Source: Microglena sp. YARC
Taxonomy: Eukaryota; Chlorophyta; Chlorophyceae; Chlamydomonadales; Chlamydomonadaceae
Direction: 5' to 3'
Assembly (NCBI GenBank): GCA_022414725.1
Contig: CM039463.1
Span: 29,099,251 to 29,163,250, forward strand
DNA: 64,000 nucleotides
Shown: in pieces, positions 43,445 to 55,192 of the stretch
Position numbering within the stretch: the first letter of the stretch is position 1
How the letters are laid out: each line of letters begins with the position of its first letter
Position numbers and translations under genes: made by a program
The notes under the pieces: model-generated
Database searches by the model: none
Told to the model about the DNA's origin: nothing
The model's input: only the letters and a program-made list of their open reading frames with translations

Positions 43445-46400
43445 GTGAGCGCTCAGCAATAAATAGGTTTCTGAACAAACTGAAAGAGAAAACGCTTTGC
43501 AGTGGCGTGCGGTTCCTGGGTTTTTCCCGAGGGCAGAAACGAGCTTGTGTGAACTATGAAGGCGTGCCTGGTAGCTGTGTCTCTTAGCTTTGCGCTACTA
43601 CATGCAATTATGGTAGACACACGCTACGGTGTGCTTACTTCACCTAGCGCCGTCCTTCCCTCCCCCCCCCCCCCCCCCCCCCCCCCATCTATGCGTTAGT
43701 ACTCCTTAAACACGACTCCATGTAAAAAGTTCGCGCGCGCCTTTATCCTTTCAAACCAAGTAGATACATCTACGCGCATGTATCCTTTAGCGCCTTTATT
43801 GATTGAATTCTGCCCTTTCTGCCCACCCATGATGCACCATTTCTCGCTGGACGTTCTCAGAACCGAAACCTCTAAAAACAGCATTCTGCAGGGAGCGCAG
43901 CTACTGGCTCCAAAGACCTCGATAGTCGAATATTGTCCTCGCATTTTATTCGAATCGATTTGGATCACTATGCATCGATCGGAGACGAAGGTCCGAGTGT
44001 TGCGAAAAGCCACAGAAACCTGTCGACTAAGCTAGGGGCTCAGTTTGGCGCTGCCTATCTTCAACAGACCACTGGCGAAGGTTGTGCTGTGTTTTGAGAT
44101 CCAATCGCACAGATTTAGAATGAGGGTGGCATGCTTGTGCAGTCTGAGTGAATCTATGCTGGCATGATGCTCCACACCTCCACTTGAGCGCTCCTGTAGC
44201 ACCTGGTGGGCTGGGAGCCAGCTTTGCATGCATGTAATGTTTTACAACTATTCAGTGAAGGTTGTTGGGTGGCAATATACCGGTTACCGTGTCAGCCCTA
44301 ATGAAATCAGTTACCAGGAGGAATGGAAGACTAGTGTTGGATACGTGGGCCACCAGCCCACCACCATCACTACGGCCTAACTCTTCCACTCCCACCACCC
44401 TCTCTGCTTCAGGTATCGCCACGACCTGAGGTGCTACGTGTGAAGAAACAGCTGCAAGTGCCCCAAGCTCTCCCTATTGAGCTAACGAACGAAGCATCTC
44501 ATCATGAAGCACATGCGAAGAAGCTTCAATCATGCGGTGATACACAACGCATTCAGGTAAAGTTTGTTTCTTTTTTTCGTTGGTGCATGCATGCCCGGCA
44601 TTGAGCTTGGAAGCGAAGTAGCTCATCAAAAGCTACAACCGTGCATTGAGAATTTGAGAGGCATAAGGTCAGACATTTGGACGAGATCTCCTTAGGCATG
44701 GCGAATTTGAGAGGCATAAGTCATTTGGGCGAGACAGGCATCTGCTTCAGGCATGGCGGTCAAGCCTCCTATTCCCCACCCACGACCAAACTGCACGCAC
44801 CCAAGTAAGGGACTTGCCCAATCGTGATAGGAAGGGCTTCAAAAGAAGAAGCACTGATGAACTGAATCCCAAACAATTGGGGGGTCAAAAATAGTTTTCT
44901 ATCCTCAGCGTATAACGGCATTCTAATATGAAATGCGTTTCATCTTTGACCACTCCTCTACCGCCAATTACCATCTCACAGCTCCTTCACATTCTGCCAG
45001 AACGAGAGGTACTCCTTTCTGATTCAACATTTAAGTGGTGAGCTCAAAGACGTAGTCTTGCTATGCATTTAATATTATCCCTATTATTTTATAAGTTAGT
45101 GAATGTGGAACTATGGTTTCTATCCTCTGGCGTCATCTAATTTGCATATGCAATAGTTGTAATACCGATTCCTTGGTTATCACCAAGCTTACTAGGTTTC
45201 ACTGTACTCTGGGATTGCCAGTCAATGTCTGTTATTTTAGAGATGCCTTCATCAATTTTTCCCAAGTTAATCTTGCTCAATGGCAGCCAGGTCAATTATG
45301 AGCAACTGTCTCCTGGCATACTGCACATGCCACGCCATTATAGCCCCTGTGGCAGCCAGGTCAATTATTAGCAACTGTCTCTTGTCCTATTCTCAATTTA
45401 TACAATACATTCCTATTAAACCTTCATGTGATAAATGCAAACTCTGCCTTGTCAAGATCATTCCATTCCGCATCTCACCTTATGCGGAACTCTTTTGCCA
45501 CCAACCACCAATCACGCATGGCGGTCATGCCTCCCATTCCCCACCCACGACCAAACTGCACGCACCTAAGTTTGAATTCCCACCTCCCTTCTTTCCTTCC
45601 TTCATGCCTTGCTCACAGATGCAGAGACTAGATTCAGAAGTGGCACAGGCTGTGGCTGATGTCAAGCTGCTTCAAGTCAAAGCTGAGATGAATGCTGCCA
45701 ACTCTGCGGAAAGCCAGATCGAGCCTGGAGTGGTGTCAGTCGTGTCCTTGACCACTCCATCTTCCCCTGCCTCGGGATCAGGATCTGCTGTTGCGACACC
45801 CCAGAACCAGGCCACTGTGACGACTGTGCACGTGGAGGCCGTCACTGTCGCAGCACCCCAGAGCCAGGCCACTGCGACTAGCTCGAAGGTGAAGGCAGAT
45901 GAGGATTTGGACAAGGCAGCTACCAAAGAAGTTATGCAGCTCCAAGAGAGGATCAGAGTGATGGGTAGAACTATCCTGGAGCTCGAGGAGGGCAGGGTCC
46001 AGGAGGGTGCGGAGAGGAAGGAGCTGCAGGAGGCTAACTATCAGCTCAGATCGAAGAACATGTTTATGGCTATGGGTATCCGCTGGGACCTCAAGGAGGG
46101 CAGGGTCCAGGAGGGTGCGAAGATGATGGACCTGCAAGAGACTATCCATCAGCTCGAAGAGAGGAAAATATTGATGTTTAAGGTTATCTTAGAGCTCATG
46201 GAGGGCAGGGCCCAGGACGGTGCGAAGATGAAGGAGCTGCAAGAGAGGAACAGGGTGATGGATATTGCTATCCAGCAGTTCGAGCAGCTCGAGGAAAGCA
46301 GGGTCCAGGAGGGTGTGAAGATGAGGGAGCTGCGAGCGGCTGCCCATCAGCTCCTAGAGAAGAACAGTGTGTGTGACGGCTACGGTTGTGCAGCAGCTCA

Positions 46401-48163
46401 AGGAGGGCAGGGTCGAGGACGGTGAGAAGAGGAAGGAGCTGCAAAATATGATCCGGCAGCTCCAGGAGGAGAGCGCAGCACAGGAAAGGGACACCATCCA
46501 AGTCAGGCTTCAATGGACGAATACCTGCGTGAAGCTGGCGGACGTGGAGGAGGGGTTGGCCAAGGCAGCTGCAGAGGTAGAGGAGCTCCAAGAGAGCAAC
46601 AATGCAAGCGAAACGCTTATCCAGCACCTCCAGGAGGGCAGGGTCCAGGAGCCAGTGAGGAGGGGGCAGATGCTGGATGTGATCCAGATTCTCGCTTTGG
46701 AGAGCTTTCCGCTCCAAAAGTTCAAGGACGACTATGTGGTACAGGCAAACAGCACCTTTCTGTTCCTGGAACAATGGGGAATTGCAACCTTGGCCCTGGA
46801 CGAGCTGAAGGAGGAGTTTGCCCAAGCAAATGCAACGATGCAGCAGCTCCAAGAGAGCAAGGATGCAAGTGTTGCGCATGCCCAGCGTCTTGAAAAGATC
46901 ATCAAAGATGGAATTGCAGAGAAGGACAACCGCACCGAATTGCTGAGGGCTGAAATCAAGGAGAAGGGCTACAAGATCATTGAGCTCGAGGCACAGTTGT
47001 TCAGGCAGGGTGTGGAGGCTGACATGGCAGCATTTGAGAAGGTGTCTCCCAGTGTAGCTGCAGGGAGAGAAGAGGTGATGCGGGCTAACATGGCCTGCCA
47101 GACCGACCCTGAGGTGATGGGGGCCAATGTGGCCTGCCAGGCCGACCCTGAGGTGATGGGGGCTAACATGGCCTGCCAGACCGACCCTGAGGTGATGGGG
47201 GCTAACATGGCCTGCCAGACCGACCCTGAGGTGATGGGGGCGGAGAATGCTGCCGGACTGATTCTGGATCAGGCAAAGGAAATGGGTCAGGACACAGACA
47301 AGGGTAGGGACCAAGTCGACAAGCCAGCCAAGGTCAAGCAGGACCCTATTCAGCAGGCCATCATCCAGGACACCCCCACCCAGGCCGACAAGGAGGCCGC
47401 GAGGGACACAATCAGAGGCGGACTCCTAACAAAGCGGAAGAGCATGTGGGTTGACTACCAGGGTGGCTGCCAGGATGACTCTGGAGCAGGCAAAGCTGAT
47501 GTCATGGATCAAAACCCAGTCAAGGGTAGCGACCAAGAAGACAAGCCGGCCAAGGTCAAGCAGGCCAGCAACCAACAGGACACCACCAGCAGAGCAGTGT
47601 ACTCCGACCAGGCCACCGTCCTGGATATTGCTGGTGACCTGCACCCCACCATCCAGGCCGAGGCCCAGGCCACCGTCCTGGATATTGCTGGTGACCTGCA
47701 CCCCACCATCCAGGCCGAGGCCCAGGCCACCGTCCTGGATATTGCTGGTGACCTGCACCCCACCATCCAGGCCGAGGACCAGGCCACCGTCCTCGATATT
47801 GCTGGTGACCTGCACCCCACCATCCAGGCCGAGGCTCTGGCCACCGTCCTGGATGTTGCTGGTGACCTGCACCCCACCATCCAGGCCAAGGACCAGGCCA
47901 CCGTCCTGGATGTTGCTGGTGACCTGCACCCCACCATCCAGGCCAAGGACCAGGCCACCGTCCTGGATGTTGCTGGTGACCTGCACCCCACCATCCAGGC
48001 CGAGACCCACTCCACCGTCTGGGACATCGTGAATTATTTGGAAAGACGAACATCGACAATCCCGCGACAAGGGCCGGTCATTTGCCCTGGTGACCAAGCC
48101 ACACTCCGGCGTATCATTCGTGGCAGGGACCTCATCCCTGGTGACTTGGAGTGTCAGCTCTAG
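43319..48163 (+). CDS. Long coiled-coil protein, 3 exons, unrecognised family
   Basis: Exons 43319-43444, 44413-44556 and 45619-48163, all phase 0 and GT-AG, about 937 residues. The start is the ATG in CAGCATGAAGTTGAAG. The N-terminus (about 90 residues) is basic and unremarkable. Exon 3 encodes a long coiled coil with about 35-36-residue units, each with GRVQEGA and KELQ (heptad multiples), up to about residue 540. Then come five units containing MACQTDPEVMGAN-like sequence (47080-47245) and seven 19-residue units VLDIAGDLHPTIQAE (47612-48010). The frame breaks once, at the GT run 46367-46375, where the unit spacing is 109 instead of 108 nt; this points to one extra base (error or mutation). 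No transmembrane segment or known catalytic motif is seen. A structural or scaffold role is possible but is only inference. A TGTAA lies at 48189, 26 bp after the stop. Confidence 0.65.
43445..44412 (+). other. Coiled-coil gene, intron 1
   Basis: Contains a C homopolymer (about 43663-43686). A minus-strand frame (43696-44013) has no recognisable feature. The intron is conserved in copy B, including GATAGTCGAATATTGTC. Confidence 0.55.
44413..44556 (+). CDS. Coiled-coil gene, exon 2
   Basis: 48 codons, acceptor GCTTCAG, donor GTAAAG. Encodes VKKQLQVPQALPIELTNEAS, then HHEAHAKKLQSCGDTQRIQ. Phase 0. Confidence 0.65.
44812..44885 (+). repeat. R1 fragment in intron 2
   Basis: GGGACTTGCCCAATCGTGAT, AAGCACTGATGAACTGAATC and CCAAACAATTG. 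The element is longer in copy B (63140-63312), so copy A has lost part of it. Confidence 0.6.
45619..48163 (+). CDS. Coiled-coil gene, exon 3 (one frame break)
   Basis: Acceptor CTCACAG followed by ATGCAGAGACTAG. The first frame runs to 46425; the continuing frame runs from about 46367 to the TAG at 48161-48163. Coil repeats such as EEGRVQEGAERKELQEANYQ appear on both sides of the break in the same register once one base is discounted. The C-terminal tail after the 57-bp repeats is basic (VNYLERRTSTIPRQG). Confidence 0.65.
47080..47245 (+). repeat. Coding tandem repeat MACQTDPEV
   Basis: Four to five units of 39 bp (13 residues), for example GCCTGCCAGACCGACCCTGA. Nearly identical units indicate recent expansion inside the reading frame. 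Confidence 0.85.
47612..48010 (+). repeat. Coding 57-bp tandem repeat, seven units
   Basis: Seven 57-bp units encoding ATVLDIAGDLHPTIQAEAQ, plus a partial eighth (STVWDIVNYL). The period is a multiple of three, so the opposite strand and other frames are also open; those frames are shadows. Confidence 0.9.
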
Positions 48164-48189
48164 TGAGTAGCATTTTTTTTTCTGCCCTT

Positions 48190-48500
48190 GTAAGGAAGAG
48201 CCCTTGTACTGCCGTAGTGCTGGCATGTCCATACATTCATGCTGCCCTTGTATGATGGAGCCCTTGTACTGCCGTAGTACTGGCATGTCCATACATTCAT
48301 GCTGCCCTTGTATGATGGAGCCCTTGTACTGCCGTAGTACTGGCATGTCCATACATTCATGCTGCCCTTGTATGATGGAGCCCTTGTACTGCCCTAGTAT
48401 TGGCATGTCCATACATTCATGCTGCCCTTGTATGATGGAGCCCTTGTACTGCCGTAGTACTGGCATGTCCATACATTCATGCTGCCCTTGTACTGGAGTG
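48190..48500 (+). repeat. 60-bp minisatellite after the coiled-coil gene
   Basis: Five units of 60 bp with GCCCTTGTACTGCCGTAGTA and CATGTCCATACATTCATGCT. It starts about 25 bp after the stop, so it may lie in or just past the 3-prime UTR. Confidence 0.9.
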
Positions 48501-48519
48501 TGAAATTGGTAGCAGTGTT

Positions 48520-49050
48520 TATTTTCAGCCATGGTAAAATCAACAAGGCTGCTAGGGTGGCTGCCATGGTGATGTGTGCTGCCATGGTGGAAACAACAAG
48601 GCTGCCAGGGTGGTTGCCAAGGTGGGTGCCAGGGTGAAATCAACAAGGCTGCTAGGGTGGCTGCCAGGGTGATGTGTGCTGCCATGGTGAAAACAACAAG
48701 GCTGCTAGGGCTTACTAGGGCTACAAAAACACAAGCACCAACACCAACACTAAAAAACATTCATACTTAGTGTACCCTGCTGATACTTGCTTGCAGGCTG
48801 CTATTCAAAGGATGAGGTCAGAACTCTTGCTTGGTTTATCTCACTGGCCTAGGAGGATTCCTAGCCTTGATTGAGCTGAGACTGCCCTGCCCTTGGGGTC
48901 GGATGCCCTTGGGGTCGGGTGGGGTCGAGTGGGGTCGGGTCGGGTCGGGTCACCTCAGGTTGCAACTAGGTTGTTCCATAACAGACCTAGTCATTTAGTA
49001 GTTATGACTTTGCTTAGCACTAATTTAGTAGATATGGAATTGCGACAAGA
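48520..49050 (+). other. Low-complexity intergenic DNA
   Basis: GGTGGCTGCCATGGTG-type repeats (48530-48720: AACAAGGCTGCTAGGGTGG units) and GGGGTCGGGT repeats (48895-48955). No gene seen. Confidence 0.55.
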
Positions 49051-49054
49051 ATTG

Positions 49055-49430
49055 CGGCTGGATCGTCCAGCAAGCACCCCTAATTAAGTGGGTAGCCACT
49101 CGGCGAGGAAGCACTACTAATTTAGTGGGTAGCCTCTCGGCCAGCAAGCACCCCTAATTAAGTGGATAGCCTCTCTGCCAGGAAGCACCCCGAATGAAGT
49201 TGTTAGTGCCTCTTCCTACAAGCACCCCTAATGAAGTGGGTAGAGCCTCTGCTAGCAAGCAAAATAATTTAGTTGGTAGAGCGCCTCTGCCAGCAGGCAC
49301 CTCTAATTGAGTGGGTAGAGACCCTCCACCAGCTAGCACCGCTAATTTAGTTGGTAGCACCTCGGCCAACAAACACCCACTAATTTAGCGGGTAACCCCT
49401 CGACCGATAGGAGAGTGAATCAAAGGTAAC
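49055..49430 (-). repeat. Foldback-like element, left minisatellite arm
   Basis: About eight diverged units of 40-45 bp (GCCAGCAAGCACCCCTAATT, then AGTGGGTAGAGCC). Reverse complement of the right-arm unit. Confidence 0.75.
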
Positions 49431-50319
49431 GCTAGATTGTCGTAAGCCCCTTCAATGGCGACTGCGTTTTCCCTTTCAAATTTGCGTTCGTATTTGTTTT
49501 CCTTCCGTCAACTTAGTTTCGTCTGAACTAAGTCTTGTCACGGTTCAGTCCACATAGGGGATATGGTTCCTTCCGCCTCATAACTCTCCCATGCCAGCAC
49601 AGCGGAGCACGGGGCAGCCTCGACCAATTGCAAACCCATTGTGTTGTATCCGTCTGTCTGCATGTGAGGTATTATATTGCATGCATGTGGGGTGCATATG
49701 GGCATACCTGCCTGCCCATACATACATGCCTGCATGCCCATACATGCGTGCATGCGTGCCCATACATACATGCCTGCATGCCCATACATACATTCCTGCA
49801 CATACAAACATGTATGACCATGCATACATGCATGCTTGCCTGCCCATACATGCATGCATGCCCATACATACATGCCTGCTCATACATGCCTGCATGCCCA
49901 TACATACAGACAGACAAAATCATACAACACACACATAGTACACACCTCACATCCCACATGCATGCAATAGGATGCAACACACATATAGACTACACACAAT
50001 CTCACATGCAGGCAGATGCATACAAAACACGCATGGTTCATACCCCACATGCATGCAATAGAATACCTCACGTGCAGACAAACCGATACAACACGATGTG
50101 TTTTCAATTGGTTGAGGCTGCTCCAAGCTCCGCTGCTCTGGTATTGGAGAGATATAATGTGAAAGGAACCATATCGTCTGCGTGGACTGAACCATGACGA
50201 AACTAAGTTCAGACATAACTAAGTTGATGGTAGGAAAACGAATACAAAAACAATAATGAAAGAGAAAGCGCAATCGCCATTGAAGGGGCCCACTACAATC
50301 TGGCTTTACTTTCAATGCA

Positions 50320-52345
50320 CTCCCCTATCGCTCAAGAGGCTACCCACTCAATTAGCGGTGCTAGCTGGTGGAGGGGATCTACCCACTAGAGTAGTGGTGC
50401 TAGCTGGTGCAGAGGCTCTATCCACTAGAGGAGTGGTCCTAGCTAGTGGAGGGGCTCTATCCAGTAGAGTAGTGGTGCTAGCTGGTGAAGGGGCTCGAAC
50501 CACTAAATAAGCATTGCTTGCTGGTGGAGGGGCTCTATCCAGTAGAGTAGTGGTGCTAGCTGGTGAAGGGGCTCGAACCACTAAATAAGTGGTGCTTGCT
50601 GGTGGAGGGGCTCTATCCAGTAGAGTAGTGGTGCTAGCTGGTGAAGGGGCTCGAACCACTAAATAAGCATTGCTTGCTGGTGGAGGGGCTCTACCCACTA
50701 GAGTAGTGGTGCTAGCTGGTGAAGGGGCTCTATCCACTAGAGGAGTGGTCCTAGCTCGTGGAGGGGCTCTATCCAGTAGAGTAGTGGTGCTAGCTGGTGA
50801 AGGGGCTCGAACCACTAAATAAGCATTGCTTGCTGGCGGAGGGGCTCTATCCAGTAGAGTAGTGGTGCTAGCTGGTGAAGGGGCTCGAACCACTAAATAA
50901 GCATTGCTTGCTGGTGGAGGGGCTCTATCCAGTAGAGTAGTGGTGCTAGCTGGTGAAGGGGCTCGAACCACTAAATAAGCATTGCTTGCTGGTGGAGGGG
51001 CTCTATCCAGTAGAGTAGTGGTGCTAGCTGGTGAAGGGGCTCGAACCACTAAATAAGCATTGCTTGCTGGTGGAGGGGCTCTATCCAGTAGAGTAGTGGT
51101 GCTAGCTGGTGAAGGGGCTCGAACCACTAAATAAGCATTGCTTGCTGGTGGAGGGGCTCTATCCAGTAGAGTAGTGGTGCTAGCTGGTGAAGGGGCTCGA
51201 ACCACTAAATAAGCATTGCTTGCTGGTGGAGGGGCTCTATCCAGTAGGGTAGTGGTGCTAGCTGGTGAAGGGGCTCGAACCACTAAATAAGCATTGCTTG
51301 CTGGTGGAGGGGCTCTATCCTGTAGAGTAGTGGTGCTAGCTGGTGAAGGGGCTCGAACCACTAAATAAGCATTGCTTGCTGGTGGAGGGGCTCTATCCAG
51401 TAGAGTAGTGGTGCTAGCTGGTGAAGGGGCACGAACCACTAAATAAGCATTGCTTGCTGGTGGAGGGGCTCTATCCAGTAGAGTAGTGGTGCTAGCTGGT
51501 GAAGGGGCTCGAACCACTAAATAAGTGGTGCTTGCTGGTGGAGGGGCTCTATCCAGTAGAGTAGTGGTGCTAGCTGGTGAAGGGGCTCGAACCACTAAAT
51601 AAGTGGTGCTTGCTGGTGGAGGGGCTCTATCCAGTAGAGTAGTGGTGCTAGCTGGTGAAGGGGCTCGAACCACTAAATAAGTGTGCTTGCTGGTGGAGGG
51701 CTCTATCCAGTAGAGTAGTGGTGCTAGCTGGTGAAGGGCTCGAACCACTAAATAAGTGGTGCTTGCTGGCGGAGGGGCTCTATCCAGTAGAGTAGTGGTG
51801 CTAGCTGGTGAAGGGGCTCGAACCACTAAATAAGTGGTGCTTGCTGGTGGAGGGGCTCTATCCAGTAGAGTAGTGGTGCTAGCTGGTGAAGGGGCTCGAA
51901 CCACTAAATAAGCATTGCTTGCTGGTGGAGGGGCTCTATCCAGTAGAGTAGTGGTGCTAGCTGGTGAAGGGGCTCGAACCACTAAATAAGCATTGCTTGC
52001 TGGCGGAGGGGCTCTATCCAGTAGAGTAGTGGTGCTAGCTGGTGAAGGGGCTCGAACCACTAAATAAGCATTGCTTGCTGGTGGAGGGGCTCTATCCAGT
52101 AGAGTAGTGGTGCTAGCTGGTGAAGGGGCTCGAACCACTAAATAAGCATTGCTTGCTGGTGGAGGGGCTCTATCCAGTAGAGTAGTGGTGCTAGCTGGTG
52201 AAGGGGCTCGAACCACTAAATAAGCATTGCTTGCTGGTGGAGGGGCTCTATCCAGTAGAGTAGTGGTGCTAGCTGGTGAAGGGGCTCGAACCACTAAATA
52301 AGCATTGCTTGCTGGTGGAGGGGCTCGCCCCACTGAAGTAGTGGT
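50320..52345 (+). repeat. 78-bp minisatellite, right arm
   Basis: About 26 units of 78 bp, each two related 39-bp halves: GTGGTGCTAGCTGGTGAAGG, then GGCTCGAACCACTAAATAAG, then CTTGCTGGTGGAGGGGCTCT. Most units are nearly identical. The 736-codon minus-strand open frame here exists only because 78 is a multiple of three. Confidence 0.9.
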
Positions 52346-52624
52346 GCTGGCTGATAGTAGTTTCTGTCTATCCCTGCATTGTTCCCAAAGGTCATTTCTA
52401 CAAACAGATCCAAGGTACTGCCATGGGCACCCCAGTGCCCCCCCCACACACACCCCACCCCGGATGCTAATTTGTTTTTGTGTTATGTCAATAAGGCAAC
52501 AGATGTGTTCTCCATTGGACTCACGCTTGCTGGTGTGGCATTGCACCTTTATGTACAAGCAGTACAGCTTTCAGCCTGCATATGCTATGGAGTCTGATCC
52601 CCAGGCACCTAGAGAAGCAATTAT

Positions 52625-52990
52625 TACACATGTAGATGTGATCCAATACATGGCACATTGGCCTGATCTGTGGGTAGTTGTATGTAAATGTGATTCAGCA
52701 CATTGACACAAGGCACATTGGCCTGGCCTGTGGGTGGGTGGGTGTATGTAAGACGTGATTCAAAACATTGACACAAGGCACATTGCTTTGGTCTGTGGGT
52801 GGGTGGGCGTACGTAAATGTGATGCAACACATTGACACAGGCACATTGGCCTGGCCTGTGGGTGGGTGTATGTAGACGTGATTCAATACATCGACACAAG
52901 GCACATTGGCCTGGCCTGTGGGTGGGTGGGTGTAAGCAGATGTGATTCAATACATGGCACATTGGCCTGGCCTGTGTGTGTGTAGATGAA
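52625..52990 (+). repeat. 65-bp minisatellite
   Basis: Five to six units with CATTGACACAAGGCACATTG, GCCTGGCCTGTGGGTGGGTG and ATGTGATTCAA. Confidence 0.8.
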
Positions 52991-53014
52991 CACAAGTGCA
53001 CCAATCATTTTGTG

Positions 53015-53118
53015 TGAGTGGCAACACCATTTGAACTGGCAAAGTGAATCCTCGGTATCGCTGGCTTGTATTAGGAGACTAACCTCCTGGGGTGAAATTC
53101 CTTTCACAACAAAAAAAG
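53015..53118 (-). repeat. R2 copy
   Basis: GAGTGGCAACACCATTTGAA, then TCCTCGGTATCGCTGGCTTG, then CTCCTGGGGTGAAATTCC, ending near TCACAACAAAAAAAGG. Reverse orientation to the copies at 6226 and 25874. Confidence 0.6.
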
Positions 53119-53214
53119 GAACATTCGCCTGGCCAGTGGGTGGTTAGGTGGGTGGGTGGGTGAGTTGACCTCGTAAGTTTATAACAGACATTTTGGGGAA
53201 TGTTAAGTTTTTAG

Positions 53215-53690
<476 letters not shown>

Positions 53691-53759
53691 TTCTGTATGT
53701 TTTCCAGTCTGCTTGTCTCAGTGTGAGTGTGTGAGAATCAATAACAGTGAGCAAAGGAA

Positions 53760-55015
53760 ATTTATTATATATTTTTAATCTGCACATCGAGCACAGCTGA
53801 GTGTATTGATTTCAAGAACATGGTTTAAATGTTATATTTAAAAACCCTAACCATGTGAAAGATCTGGTAGAGGAGTGACCCATGGTAAGCTTCTTCAAGG
53901 GCTCAATTTTGAAGCAATTGCTTGCAAAACAAGGACCCCCCCAGGTATAATTCGTATCCCTGCTTTTATTTGTGGTGTGTTTTCCTGCAGCCTCAGAGGT
54001 CTAGGTTGGAATCCTGCAAGTTGCAGTGTCCAGGATATAGACCCTGGGCGACCAGCAACCTAGACCATGGGCGACCGGCAGCTGACGACCTGCAGATCTA
54101 GTTAGTGTAGCCATACATTGCAGTAACAAACTGTACTTGCAGTGACCAGAAGCTTTAGGGGGTGATCTGGTTCGATATGCTATTGTATGATGATACCTTT
54201 TGGGCAAAGCATGTCACCTATGTAAATCCGTTTCTCTTTTCTCCCCTTAATGACCACGTTTTGCAGACGTGGAAACAAGTCGACCCGCCCTCCCCCAACC
54301 GCTCAGTACTAACTCTCTCAGGATCCAGGCTGGAAAGGCCCATACACTTCAGCAACGTATCAAATGATTCATTTGAAATGAGATCAGAGGCTTTATTAAC
54401 AGGTTACAGATACCGGTATGTAGACCTGTGGTAGCTCCAAGCTTTAAGGGGCATCCTTGTAACACACAAATGTGCCATATGCCCATATATATAATATATT
54501 GTCAACTCTGTGTATCCGGTTCGTTTCTCTTTTTCGACTTCACAAATGTAATGCCTCACCTGAGGTTTAAACAGGAACAAATTAAACTTGAACCTAAACT
54601 TGAACTTGGTTACATAGCCAGCAATTTGGCTGCTCGCCGTATTCGGCAGAAAACAAAATGTACCAGGAAATGTCAACGTGAAAATTTGTTTTTCTTTTTC
54701 TCTCTCAACTACAAAAACAAGTGCAGAAACCAATTATTACTATAAAAATACTTGATCCAATCGCTCCATACATTCATGGATGAACAAAAGAAGCATCGTT
54801 CGACCTTACACTTCTGGACTACACATCAAATAATGCAGAGGAATTATTTTACTCTCAGTTTGGGAAATCAAGTTCAAATACTTAATTATCGAATTCAGTG
54901 AGACTTCGTTAGTACATGATGTGCACCTAGAACGGATCCGGGATCACATACCGGTAGTTGACAAACTCAATCCTTCCAGACTGGATGGGGACAATGGGTC
55001 GTTTCCATTTGTATG
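53760..55015 (+). other. Unassigned region; one protein-like open frame
   Basis: An open frame at 54162-54434 (FDMLLYDDTFWAKHVTYVNP, then a Ser-rich part) is followed by another at 54428-54745. Neither resembles a family I know, and no splice-consistent chain links them. They may be mobile-element remnants. A short duplication, GACCCTGGGCGACCAGCAAC, lies at 54040-54090. Confidence 0.25.
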
Positions 55016-55018
55016 CAT

Positions 55019-55192
55019 GTTGCAGTCCATGGGCACGCCAAATAGGCTTAAGGACTTGCCCAACGCGTAGTAGGAATAGCTTTTAAAAGAAACATCACTG
55101 ATAAACTGAACCCCAAACAATCGTTTTACCGACGGGGGCCCTGAGTTCGTGCTACAGTGATCCTTTAATTATACAATATAATTAAATCGTCC
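55019..55192 (-). repeat. R1 copy adjoining LINE relic (probable LINE 3-prime UTR)
   Basis: On the minus strand it runs from AATTATATTGTATAATTAAA through CAGGGCCCCCGTCGG and GGGCAAGTCCTTAAGCCTAT to CATGGACTGCAACATGCATA. It directly follows, in the same sense, the reverse-transcriptase relic at 55193-56470. Confidence 0.55.

Larger units (their letters stand above)
42735..45385 (+). repeat. Segmental duplication, copy A
   Basis: Colinear with 61195-64000 in direct orientation: from CCGGGCCTGCC (about 42748 and 61216), through the promoter, exon 1, intron 1, exon 2 and intron 2 of the coiled-coil gene, to CACGCCATTATAGCCCCTGT (about 45332 and 63953). Copy A lacks several hundred bases that copy B has around 62790-63480, including most of an R1 element. 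Confidence 0.85.
49055..52345. mobile_element. Foldback-like element with minisatellite arms
   Basis: A large inverted repeat. The inner arms 49447-49690 and 50045-50288 are complementary (for example CCCCTTCAATGGCG against CGCCATTGAAGGGG, and GTTCAGTCCAC against GTGGACTGAAC). They surround a loop rich in CATACATGCCTGCATGCC. Outside them lie minisatellites of the same kind in opposite orientation: about 370 bp on the left and about 2 kb on the right. Terminal inverted repeats built of tandem subunits around a small centre are typical of Foldback-type transposons. I see no transposase and no clear target duplication. Confidence 0.55.

Noticed and set aside
47426..48760. 444-codon minus-strand frame, and other frames over 47450-48060
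   Set aside because: Shadow of the 57-bp coding repeat and the 60-bp minisatellite; the plus-strand frame is the one that continues the coiled-coil exon.
50348..52558. 736-codon minus-strand open frame with SPASTTTLLDRAPPPAS-type repeats
   Set aside because: It is a translation of the 78-bp minisatellite; the period is a multiple of three, so stop-free frames follow automatically. No start, splice or composition support.
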